Shown here in pieces: positions 8,174 to 15,242 of a stretch of 45,611 nt of DNA (the first letter of the stretch is position 1; each line of letters begins with the position of its first letter). The stretch covers positions 1 through 45,611 of the forward strand of contig DASVAW010000008.1 of NCBI GenBank assembly GCA_036376135.1. Direction: 5' to 3'. The notes below the pieces were generated by a model. The model made no database searches, was not told the origin of the DNA, and worked only from the letters and a program-made list of their open reading frames with translations. Origin of the DNA: Candidatus Polarisedimenticolaceae bacterium. GTDB lineage: Bacteria > Acidobacteriota > Polarisedimenticolia > Polarisedimenticolales > DASRJG01. A program made the translations under genes and the position numbers.

Positions 8174-9475
8174 CTACGAGAGCAGTCTCCGCTTCCTCGC
8201 CGCGGCCTCGAGCTCGTCCCGGAACCTCGGGTCGGCGATCGCGATCAGCTCCCTCGCCCGCTCCCGCAGCGACTTCCCGTACAGGCTCGCGACCCCGTGC
8301 TCGGTGACGACGTAGTGGACGTCGCCGCGCGTGGTCACGACGCCCGAGCCCGGGGCGAGGGTGTCCACGATCCGGGAGACCGCGCCGTCGCGCGCGGTCG
8401 AGGGGAGGGCGATGATCGGCTTTCCGCCGCGGGATCGCGCGGCGCCGCGGATGAAGTCGAGCTGGCCGCCGAAGCCGGAGTAGATCTTCGTGCCGATCGA
8501 GTCCGCGCAGACCTGACCGGTGAGGTCCACCGCGAGCGCGGAGTTGATCGCGGTCATCTTGTCGTTCTGCGCGATCACGAACGGGTCGTTGACGTAGTCG
8601 GAGGGGTGGAACTCGACGAAGGGGTTGTTGTCGAGGAAGTCGAAGGTCTTCTTCCCGCCGATCACGAACGACGCGACGATCTTCCCGCGATGGAGCGTCT
8701 TCGCCTCGCCGGTGATCACGCCGCGCTCGAACAGGTCGACGACGCCGTCGGAGAACATCTCGGTGTGGATGCCCAGATGGCGCTTGCGGTCGAGGAAGAG
8801 GAGGACCGCGTCCGGGATCTCGCCGATCCCCATCTGCAGGGTCGCGCCGTCCTCGATCAGCGAGGCGATGTGCGCGCCGATGGCTCGCGCGGTGTCCCCA
8901 ATCTCCGGCGCCTGGGGGAACTCGAGGACCGGACGGTCGATCTCGACGACGTGGGTCAGGCGCGAGACGTGGATGAACGCGTCGCCGAGCGCCCGCGGCA
9001 TCCGGGGGTTGACGAGCGCGATCACCGTCCGGGCGCGCTCGGCCGCGGCCTTCGAGCACTCGACCCCCACGCCGAACGAACAGAAGCCGTGTTCGTCGGG
9101 AGGGGCGAGGTGCAGGAACGCGACGTCCACCGGGAGCAGCCCCCGCTGCATGAGGCCGGGAATCTCGGAGAGGAAGACGGGGACGAAGTCCGCGCGCCCG
9201 TCGTTCACCGCTTCCCGCACGTTCGGGCCGGTGAACAGGGCCCGGTGCCGGAACGACGAGGCGAAGCGCGGCTCGGCGTAGTCGGCGCGGCCGAGCGTCA
9301 GCAGGTGCGCGACGGTGACGTCCCGGAGGTCGCCGGCGCGCGCGACGAGCGCCTGCACCAGCTCGTCGGGGCTGTTGCACCCGGCGTGGACCCAGACGTG
9401 GTCCCCCGAACGGATCGAGGAGGCCGCGTCGGCGGCCGTGGTCACCCGCTCGCGGTACACCGCGCTCCACGCCAC
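8174..9475 (-). CDS. Acetyl-CoA hydrolase/4-hydroxybutyrate CoA-transferase family protein
   Basis: 433 residues, GTG start one base after the preceding gene's stop. The family core is clear: GCNSPDELVQAL near the N-terminus, the oxyanion-type GIGEIPDAV (216-224), and LGIHTEMFSDGVVDL. In the last, Glu239 matches the catalytic glutamate (Glu238) of 4-hydroxybutyrate CoA-transferase that forms the glutamyl-CoA intermediate. FGGQLDFIRGAARSRGG near 350 is the second hallmark. It should move CoA between acyl-CoA and acetate or a similar acid. Directly downstream of a 2-oxoacid:ferredoxin oxidoreductase, the likely donor is the acyl-CoA made by that enzyme (inference). Confidence 0.92.
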   Translation of the reverse strand: MAWSAVYRERVTTAADAASSIRSGDHVWVHAGCNSPDELVQALVARAGDLRDVTVAHLLTLGRADYAEPRFASSFRHRALFTGPNVREAVNDGRADFVPVFLSEIPGLMQRGLLPVDVAFLHLAPPDEHGFCSFGVGVECSKAAAERARTVIALVNPRMPRALGDAFIHVSRLTHVVEIDRPVLEFPQAPEIGDTARAIGAHIASLIEDGATLQMGIGEIPDAVLLFLDRKRHLGIHTEMFSDGVVDLFERGVITGEAKTLHRGKIVASFVIGGKKTFDFLDNNPFVEFHPSDYVNDPFVIAQNDKMTAINSALAVDLTGQVCADSIGTKIYSGFGGQLDFIRGAARSRGGKPIIALPSTARDGAVSRIVDTLAPGSGVVTTRGDVHYVVTEHGVASLYGKSLRERARELIAIADPRFRDELEAAARKRRLLS

Positions 9476-9476
9476 G

Positions 9477-10598
9477 TCAGCCTCGGTCCGCTTGGGGAAG
9501 GGGCTCGCACGGGAGCCGGAACGCCTCGGCGAGGCTGGGCATCGCGACGCGCCCCCGCCAGAGGTAGGTCGCCGCGCTCAGCTCCGAGCTGCGCGCGATC
9601 GCCGCTTCCGCCCCCAGGCTCGCGATCTCGAGCAGCCACGGGAGCGAGACGTTCGTCCACGCCAGGGTCGACGAGCGCGAGGCGATCGAAGGGAGATTGG
9701 GGACGCAGAAGTGCCGGATCCCTTCGGCTTCGTACACGGGGTCCGGGAACTCCGTGGGGCGCGAGGTCTCGCAGCAGCCGCCCATGTCGATCGAGAGGTC
9801 CATCAGCACCGAGCGCGGCCGCATCTTGCGCAGCATCTCCCGCGTGACGACGATCGGCGCGCGCCGGCCGTGCTCGGCGACCGCGCACAACGCGACGTCG
9901 GCGAACGACAGGGCCTTCTCGAGGTTCGGCGGGGTCGACACGAGGGTCTCCACGCGGTGTCCGGTCTCCCGGAGCGCGTCGCGCAGGCGCTCGACGTCGC
10001 GGTCGAGGAGCATGACGTTCGCTCCGAGCTCGGAGGCGATCCGCGCGGCGGTCCGGCCGAGGGTGCCGGCGCCGACCACGACGAAGTGCGCGGGGGGGAC
10101 GCCGGGGGCGCCGCCGAGGAGGATCCCCTTGCCGCCGAACGCGTTGAGCAGCAACCCCGCTCCGACGGTGACCGCGATCGGCCCCGCGATCTCCGACATC
10201 GCGCGCATGATGGGGGAGCGCCCCTGGGCATCCTCCATCGCCTCGACGCCGATGGCGGTGACCCCGCGCTCGCGCAGGACGTCGAGGTCGTCCCGTCGGG
10301 CGGAAGGAAGCGCCCAGAACGCGAAGATCGTCTGGCCGGAAGGCAGATCGGCGAACTCGCGCGGCTCGGGGGCGAAGACCGACGCGACGAGCGCCGCCCG
10401 GACGAGGACCTCCTGCCGGCCGTAGGCGATCGTGGCCCCCGCCGCGGAGTACTCCTGGTCGGGATACCCCGAGCGCTCGCCGGCCCCCGTCTCGACCCAG
10501 ACGCGGTGACCGTGGTGGACGAGGGTCTGCACCCCCGACGGCGTCAACCCGACCCGGCGCTCGCGTGCGCGGGTCTCCTTCGGGACGCCGATGTCCAC
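9477..10598 (-). CDS. Alanine dehydrogenase/PNT-fold NAD-dependent dehydrogenase, atypical active site
   Basis: 373 residues, GTG start 3 bases after the Cys-rich gene. The fold is that of alanine dehydrogenase and transhydrogenase alpha: GVPKETRARERRVGLTP at the start, FVVVGAGTLGR (172-182) for NAD(H), MDLSIDMGGCCETSRP with the conserved Asp271, and RSSTLAWTNVSLPWLL. Two residues needed by true alanine dehydrogenases are missing. The Lys of the VKEP element is replaced in VFAPEP (about 74-79). The catalytic His of the YLHLAA element is replaced in FAFWALPSA (Trp95 in the block). It is therefore probably not a plain alanine dehydrogenase. Context suggests another amino- or imino-acid substrate. 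Confidence 0.85.
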   Translation of the reverse strand: MDIGVPKETRARERRVGLTPSGVQTLVHHGHRVWVETGAGERSGYPDQEYSAAGATIAYGRQEVLVRAALVASVFAPEPREFADLPSGQTIFAFWALPSARRDDLDVLRERGVTAIGVEAMEDAQGRSPIMRAMSEIAGPIAVTVGAGLLLNAFGGKGILLGGAPGVPPAHFVVVGAGTLGRTAARIASELGANVMLLDRDVERLRDALRETGHRVETLVSTPPNLEKALSFADVALCAVAEHGRRAPIVVTREMLRKMRPRSVLMDLSIDMGGCCETSRPTEFPDPVYEAEGIRHFCVPNLPSIASRSSTLAWTNVSLPWLLEIASLGAEAAIARSSELSAATYLWRGRVAMPSLAEAFRLPCEPLPQADRG

Positions 10599-10601
10599 GG
10601 C

Positions 10602-10868
10602 CTAGACCCCGGACTTGAGCACGTTCCGGAGCTCGGTGATCCGTCCGACGCAGTCCGGGCAGCCGTCGCACGGGCGCAGCAGGCTTCCACACGGGACGCC
10701 GTCCCCCTGGCACTCGGCGCACCGCGGGGACGCGCAGTAGGCGACGAGCTCGCCGAGGAGCCGGACCAGCTCCCGCCGCAGCGGGCTGTCGGGGATCTGC
10801 TCCATCTCCCGGAAGATCCGGGTTTCCGACCACTCCGTCTCGTGGGGATCGACCTGTTGCAGGCTCAT
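10602..10868 (-). CDS. Small seven-cysteine protein linked to 2-oxoacid:ferredoxin oxidoreductase
   Basis: 88 residues, not a known family to me. The ATG overlaps the stop of the oxidoreductase beta-gamma gene (ATGA). The N-terminal half is predicted helical and charged. The C-terminal half has Cys at 45, 50, 53, 60, 67, 70 and 73 (C-x4-C-x2-C-x6-C-x6-C-x2-C-x2-C), reading CASPRCAECQGDGVPC and CDGCPDC. Such spacing can hold zinc or an iron-sulfur cluster, but it does not match the CxxCxxCxxxC ferredoxin signature. Tight coupling suggests an accessory electron carrier, assembly factor or small subunit of the oxidoreductase. Confidence 0.8.
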   Translation of the reverse strand: MSLQQVDPHETEWSETRIFREMEQIPDSPLRRELVRLLGELVAYCASPRCAECQGDGVPCGSLLRPCDGCPDCVGRITELRNVLKSGV

Positions 10869-12313
10869 GGGCGGACCTCCGGGGACGTGGCGGCGAGGCA
10901 CTCGCGGGCGACCTTCACGCCCGACGCGAAGGCCTGCTCGTTCAGAGGGATCAGCGCGCACTTGTCCTTGAGCGCGCTGCGGATCGTGGTCAGGAACGTC
11001 TCCTCGGGGAAGAGGTCGGCCGCTCCGGCGAGCGCGCCGAGGGCGACGATGTTCTTGACCACGACGCGGCCGAGGTCCCTGGCGATCTCGGACGCCGGGA
11101 CGGGGACCAGGCGAACGCCCGGGGCGACCGGCGGCACGTCGTGCACGACCGAGCTGTCGTAGACGATGATCCCGCCCGGCTTCACCGTCGGTCCGAACTT
11201 CGCGAGGCTCGGGGCGTTGAACGCGACGAGCAGGTGCGGCTCGGGGGCCGACGGGGAGAGGACCTCCTCGCGCGCGATGCGCACGTCGGCGTAAGACGTG
11301 CCGCCGCGCGACTCGGGGCCGTAGCTCGGGATGTGCGTCGCGTCGAATCCCTCGTGGATCGCCGCGAGGGTGAGCAGCATCGCCGCCGTCTGGGCGCCGT
11401 CGCCCCCCGATCCGGCGAGCTTGAGGCCGATGTCGTCGCCGAACCCTTCGGGGAAACGCCGGGCGAAGCGCGGGAGCTTCTCGCCGGAGGCGCCGATCTT
11501 CGCGGCCACGACCTCGCCGTCGTACGACGGAGCCTTCCACTCGGGCCAGGGCTCGGGGGGCACGTCCTTCTTCACGCCGAGGGGGAAGTGCTGCACCATG
11601 ACGTCCTTCACCCACTTCTCCGCCTCGAGCGGGGTCATCTTCAGGTGCGTCGGGCACTCCGCGAGGATCTCGACGAAGGCGAACCCCTTGTTCTCGACCT
11701 GCAGCTTCATCGCCTTCGCGATCGCCTTCTTGGCGCGGACCCGCTGCTTGGCGTCGTAGAGGGCGACGCGCTCGACGTACACCGGACCGTCCAGCAGCGC
11801 GATCTGCTCGGCGACCTTCATCGGCGCGCCCATGAACCGGCCGCGGCCGTGGGGCGAGGTCGCCGTGGTCTGTCCCGGCAGCGTCGTGGGCGCCATCTGA
11901 CCGCCGGTCATCCCGTAGATCGCGTTGTTCACGAACAACACGGTGATCGGGATCCCGAGCTGCGCCGCCTGGAAGATCTCGGCGAGGCCGATGGACGCGA
12001 GGTCGCCGTCCCCCTGGTAGCTGACGACGATGGAGCCCGGGTTCGCGAGCTTGTGGCCGAGCGCGACCGCGGGGGCGCGTCCGTGCGCCGCCTGGGAGTT
12101 CCCCACGTCGAGGTAGTAGTACATGAAGACCGAGCAGCCGACGGGGGAGATCGCGACCGTCCGGTCCTGGATCCCGAGCTCGTCGATCGCCTCGGCGAGG
12201 TACTTGTGCACGAGGCCGTGCCCGCAGCCGGGGCAGTAGTGGGTGGCGTGGGCCTTGAGCCCGCGCCCGTGGTCGTGACGCTCGAAGCTGTCGTAGAAGA
12301 CGCTCGTGGACAT
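10865..12313 (-). CDS. 2-oxoacid:ferredoxin oxidoreductase, fused beta-gamma subunit
   Basis: 482 residues, ATG start, 3 bases after the alpha gene. Residues 1-265 are the thiamine-diphosphate beta subunit: THYCPGCGHG (Cys27, Cys30), then the TPP motif starting GDGDLASIG at 101 and ending VNN near 130, plus a long helix region. Residues about 290-475 are the gamma subunit (LKLAGSGGDGAQTAA, SYGPESRGGTSYADVRI), which binds CoA in this superfamily. The joining of beta and gamma is unusual, since they are separate in most bacteria and archaea. With the alpha chain it should convert a 2-oxoacid plus CoA to acyl-CoA, CO2 and reduced ferredoxin. The motif set fits the VOR/KOR side better than pyruvate oxidoreductase. 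Confidence 0.92.
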   Translation of the reverse strand: MSTSVFYDSFERHDHGRGLKAHATHYCPGCGHGLVHKYLAEAIDELGIQDRTVAISPVGCSVFMYYYLDVGNSQAAHGRAPAVALGHKLANPGSIVVSYQGDGDLASIGLAEIFQAAQLGIPITVLFVNNAIYGMTGGQMAPTTLPGQTTATSPHGRGRFMGAPMKVAEQIALLDGPVYVERVALYDAKQRVRAKKAIAKAMKLQVENKGFAFVEILAECPTHLKMTPLEAEKWVKDVMVQHFPLGVKKDVPPEPWPEWKAPSYDGEVVAAKIGASGEKLPRFARRFPEGFGDDIGLKLAGSGGDGAQTAAMLLTLAAIHEGFDATHIPSYGPESRGGTSYADVRIAREEVLSPSAPEPHLLVAFNAPSLAKFGPTVKPGGIIVYDSSVVHDVPPVAPGVRLVPVPASEIARDLGRVVVKNIVALGALAGAADLFPEETFLTTIRSALKDKCALIPLNEQAFASGVKVARECLAATSPEVRP

Positions 12314-12316
12314 CGC

Positions 12317-13699
12317 TTACTCCAGGACCCGTTCGACGATTTCGGTGACGGAAGGGAGCACGCCGCCGTAACGCCTCACGCCGAGGATCGGCGGGAGGGC
12401 GAGTCCGGCGTGGCTCGCCGCGAGGCGCACCTCGTCCTCGAGCTGCCCATCGGAGGCTTCGACGACGCAAAGGCGCGACGCGCCGGCGACGGCGCGCTCG
12501 AGCGCCTCGACCGGGAACGGCCACAACGTCTGCGGCCGGAAGAGGCCGGCCTTCACGCCCGCCTCGCGGAGCGCGCGTACCGCCCCCTTGGCCATGCGCG
12601 CCGGGGTGTTGCACGCGACGAGCAGGACGTCGCAGTCCTCGGTCTCGAAGAGGTCGGCCCGCTGTTCGCGCTCCTGGATGCGGCGGTACTTGGCGATCAG
12701 CTCGCGGTTGAAGACCTCGTTGTCGTGCTCGTCGAGGCGGATCGAGCAGATCAGGTTCCCGCGATGGTCGCGATCGCCGTACACGGCCCAATTCGGGATC
12801 CCGGGCCTCACCATCGTCTCGGGGAGCGTGACCTTGCCGGTCATCTGCCCGAGGTAGCCGTCCGCGAGGAGGATCACCGGGTTCCGGTAGCGGAACGCCA
12901 GCTCGAACGCCAGCATCGTCTGGTCGAGCATCTCCTGCGGGGTCGACGGGGCGAGCACGATCGCGTGGGTGTTGCCGTGGCCGAGCCCGCGGCAGGCGAG
13001 CTTGATGTCGGCCTGCTCGGGGGCGATGTTGCCGAGGCCGGGTCCGCCGCGCATCACGTTCACGACGACGGCGGGGAGCTCCGCGCCGATCATGTACGAG
13101 ATCCCCTCGAGCATCAGGCTGAACCCGGGGGACGACGTGAAGGTCATCGTCGGCAGCCCCGCGCCGGCGGTGCCGTACATGTAGTTGATCGTCGCCACCT
13201 CGCTCACCGCCTGGAGGAAGATCCCGTCCATCTCGGGAAGGAGCTTCGCCATCAGCTCGGCGCCTTCGGTCGAGGGGGTGATCGGGTACCCGTAGAAGTG
13301 GCGGCACCCCGCGAGCAGCGCCCCCACCGACGACGCGTACGTTCCCTTGAGCACCATCGGGCGGGAGAAGGGAAGCGGCACCCGAGCGTCGGGACGGTCG
13401 GCCACGGGTGACGCCGAGGTCGGCCGGGGGCCGTGCAGCGTCGCGGGGTCGATCAGCTCGAAGCCGACCTCCTGCCGGATCGTGGTGTCGAGGCCGTACG
13501 GTTCGGGGCAGGCTTGCAGGCACAGGCCGCACGCCGTGCAGTTCTCGAGGTGCAAGGTGACGGGGATGAGCCCCGTCGCCGGGTTGATCTCGGTACCCAG
13601 CTCGATGCAGTGCTGCGCGCACGCCTCGATGCACCGCCCGCACCCCTTGCAGTAGTCGGGGATCAGGACGGGCTTGGGCTTTTCCTGGACTCGGGTCAT
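12317..13699 (-). CDS. 2-oxoacid:ferredoxin oxidoreductase, fused ferredoxin(delta)-alpha subunit
   Basis: 460 residues. Residues 10-70 are a two-[4Fe-4S] ferredoxin with both signatures: Cys17/20/23/27 in YCKGCGRCIEAC and Cys54/57/60/64 in CTACGLCLQACPEP. A linker leads to the alpha subunit (about 108-460): GNVA-type region GTYASSVGALLAGCRHFYGY, PITPSTEGAELM, VSEVATINYMYGTAGAG, and MRGGPGLGNIAPEQAD. The delta and alpha chains are normally separate polypeptides. An AGGAGG site (13707-13712) lies 7 bases before the ATG. It is the first gene of a run that continues without a gap over 40 bases to the CHAT gene. Amino-acid-derived 2-oxoacids are the likely substrates. Confidence 0.92.
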   Translation of the reverse strand: MTRVQEKPKPVLIPDYCKGCGRCIEACAQHCIELGTEINPATGLIPVTLHLENCTACGLCLQACPEPYGLDTTIRQEVGFELIDPATLHGPRPTSASPVADRPDARVPLPFSRPMVLKGTYASSVGALLAGCRHFYGYPITPSTEGAELMAKLLPEMDGIFLQAVSEVATINYMYGTAGAGLPTMTFTSSPGFSLMLEGISYMIGAELPAVVVNVMRGGPGLGNIAPEQADIKLACRGLGHGNTHAIVLAPSTPQEMLDQTMLAFELAFRYRNPVILLADGYLGQMTGKVTLPETMVRPGIPNWAVYGDRDHRGNLICSIRLDEHDNEVFNRELIAKYRRIQEREQRADLFETEDCDVLLVACNTPARMAKGAVRALREAGVKAGLFRPQTLWPFPVEALERAVAGASRLCVVEASDGQLEDEVRLAASHAGLALPPILGVRRYGGVLPSVTEIVERVLE

Positions 13700-13706
13700 C
13701 TCACAA

Positions 13707-13712
13707 CCTCCT
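13707..13712 (-). promoter_or_regulatory. Ribosome-binding site of the ferredoxin-alpha gene
   Basis: AGGAGG on the minus strand, 7 bases before the ATG at 13699. It is the strongest Shine-Dalgarno of the left cluster and fits this gene being the head of the operon. No convincing sigma-70 promoter is seen in the 139-base gap upstream. Confidence 0.7.
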
Positions 13713-13756
13713 CAAGCGGGGTGGACGGAAACTGCAAAGGTCCGGCCACCCTTCGC

Positions 13757-13801
13757 GGCGCGGCAATCCACCGGAAAACTCCCCGCGCCCGAACTTTTTT
13801 T
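13757..13801 (+). terminator. Possible plus-strand intrinsic terminator in the gap before the oxidoreductase operon
   Basis: Arms GGCGCGG (13757-13763) and CCGCGCC (13783-13789) can form a 7-bp GC stem with a 19-base loop. Seven T residues follow at 13795-13801. This reads as a terminator only on the plus strand, where there is no gene; on the minus strand it is an A-tract before a hairpin. It could stop antisense transcription, or be chance. The rest of the gap (13700-13838) also holds a CCGCA/TGCGG palindrome at 13819-13833. Confidence 0.3.
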
Positions 13802-13838
13802 CGACGCCGGCGGCTCGTCCGCAGATTCTGCGGCGCGC

Positions 13839-15113
13839 TCACGCACGCAGCCGGCGCGCGACCACGAGCGAGAGCCGTCGGATCCCCTCCTCGATCCTGT
13901 CCGGTGACGAGTGGGAGAAGTTCAGACGGCAGTGGGGGGCGTCGACGCGCCCCGGGAAGAACGACCCGCCGGGGACGAAGGCGACCTTCTCGGCGAGCGC
14001 GTCGTGCAGGAGCTCGGTCGTGTTCACCCCCTCGGGAAGGGAGAGCCACAGGAACAACCCGCCCTGCGGCCTCGTCCAGCGCACCGTGCGCGGGAACCAG
14101 CGGTCGAGGGCGGCGAGCATCGCGTCCCTCCGCTCGCGGTAGACGGAGCGGATGTGCTGCACGTGCCGGTCGAGGAACCCCCCGCGCGCCACCTCGTACG
14201 CGACCGCCTGGGCGAAGGTCGAGCTGTGGAGGTCGGCCCCCTGCTTCATCTGGACGATGCGCTTGACGATCTCCTCGGGGGCGACGATCCAGCCGATGCG
14301 CAGGCCGGGTGCGAGCGTCTTGGAGAGGGTCCCCAGGTACAACACGTCTCCGCGGAAGGTGCGCTCTCCGTGGGCGCAGCCGTGGAACTCCGCGTCGAGG
14401 GCGACGATCGACGGGAGGTGCTCTCCCTCGTAGCGCAGCTGGCCGTACGGGTCGTCCTCGACGATCGGGACCCCGTAGTGCGACGCCATGGCGACGAGGG
14501 CGTGGCGCCGATCGAGGGAGAGGGTCACCCCCGCGGGGTTCTGGAAGTTCGGGAGGACGTAGAGGAACTTCGGCCCCGCGCGCATCGCCTGCTCGAGGAG
14601 CTCGACGCGCAGGCCGTCGTCGTCGATCGGGACCGCGAGGTACTGCGCCTGGTAGGCGTTCCACGCCTGAAGGGCGCCGAGGTAGGTCGGCTCCTCGCAC
14701 AACACGCGGTCTCCGGGATTGATGAGCACCCTTCCGATGAGGTCGAGGGCCTGCTGGGAGCCCGTCGTCACCACGACGTTGGGCACGTCGACGTCGATCC
14801 CGTAACGCTTCATGTGCCGCACGAGCAGCTCGCGCAGCGGCGGGTAACCCTCGGTGGGACTGTACTGCAGCGCCTCCGCGCCGTGGTCGCGCAGGACGCG
14901 CTCGCACGCCTCGCGCACCTCCGCGACCGGGAAGATCTCCGGCGCTGGGAGCCCGCCGGCGAACGAGATGATGTCCGGCTTCTGCGTGAGCTTGAGCAGC
15001 TCGCGGATGACCGACGCCTGAGAGGCGACGGCGCGCTGCGCCAGTCGGTCCGACCAGCGGGTTTCCTTGGCGGTTTCCGGGAACGCGGACGAAGCGACGA
15101 GATGCGGCGGCAC
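13839..15113 (-). CDS. PLP-dependent aminotransferase, class I (2-aminoadipate/aromatic or branched-chain type)
   Basis: 424 residues from a GTG with AGGAGG 6 bases upstream; an in-frame TTG at 15155 has no such site. Fold type I aminotransferase blocks are visible: DIISFAGGLPAPEIFP, LQYSPTEGYPPLRELL, VVTTGSQQALDLIGR, PNFQNPAGVTLS, VEDDPYGQLRYEG (PLP-binding Asp/Tyr), and YLGTLSKTLAPGLRIGW, where the SK lysine forms the Schiff base. It resembles LysN/MocR-like 2-aminoadipate or multi-substrate aminotransferases, without a DNA-binding domain. It removes the amino group from amino acids, giving 2-oxoacids. It lies 139 bases upstream of the 2-oxoacid oxidoreductase on the same strand, so it probably supplies that enzyme's substrate. 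Confidence 0.92.
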   Translation of the reverse strand: MPPHLVASSAFPETAKETRWSDRLAQRAVASQASVIRELLKLTQKPDIISFAGGLPAPEIFPVAEVREACERVLRDHGAEALQYSPTEGYPPLRELLVRHMKRYGIDVDVPNVVVTTGSQQALDLIGRVLINPGDRVLCEEPTYLGALQAWNAYQAQYLAVPIDDDGLRVELLEQAMRAGPKFLYVLPNFQNPAGVTLSLDRRHALVAMASHYGVPIVEDDPYGQLRYEGEHLPSIVALDAEFHGCAHGERTFRGDVLYLGTLSKTLAPGLRIGWIVAPEEIVKRIVQMKQGADLHSSTFAQAVAYEVARGGFLDRHVQHIRSVYRERRDAMLAALDRWFPRTVRWTRPQGGLFLWLSLPEGVNTTELLHDALAEKVAFVPGGSFFPGRVDAPHCRLNFSHSSPDRIEEGIRRLSLVVARRLRA

Positions 15114-15119
15114 GGCCGG

Positions 15120-15125
15120 CCTCCT
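15120..15125 (-). promoter_or_regulatory. Ribosome-binding site fixing the aminotransferase start
   Basis: AGGAGG on the minus strand with a 6-base spacer to the GTG at 15113. This supports the GTG over the longer TTG start at 15155. The divergent gap to 15242 holds no promoter I would defend. Confidence 0.65.
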
Positions 15126-15242
15126 GGGGGCTCGGATGGAACAGAGAACGTGCAAATGTCGAGCCGGATAAAAGGACCGTCGCGTGCACGGATCGGCCGC
15201 ACAATTCAGGCGCTTCCGCTACCCTTCGCCGCGGAGGAATCG

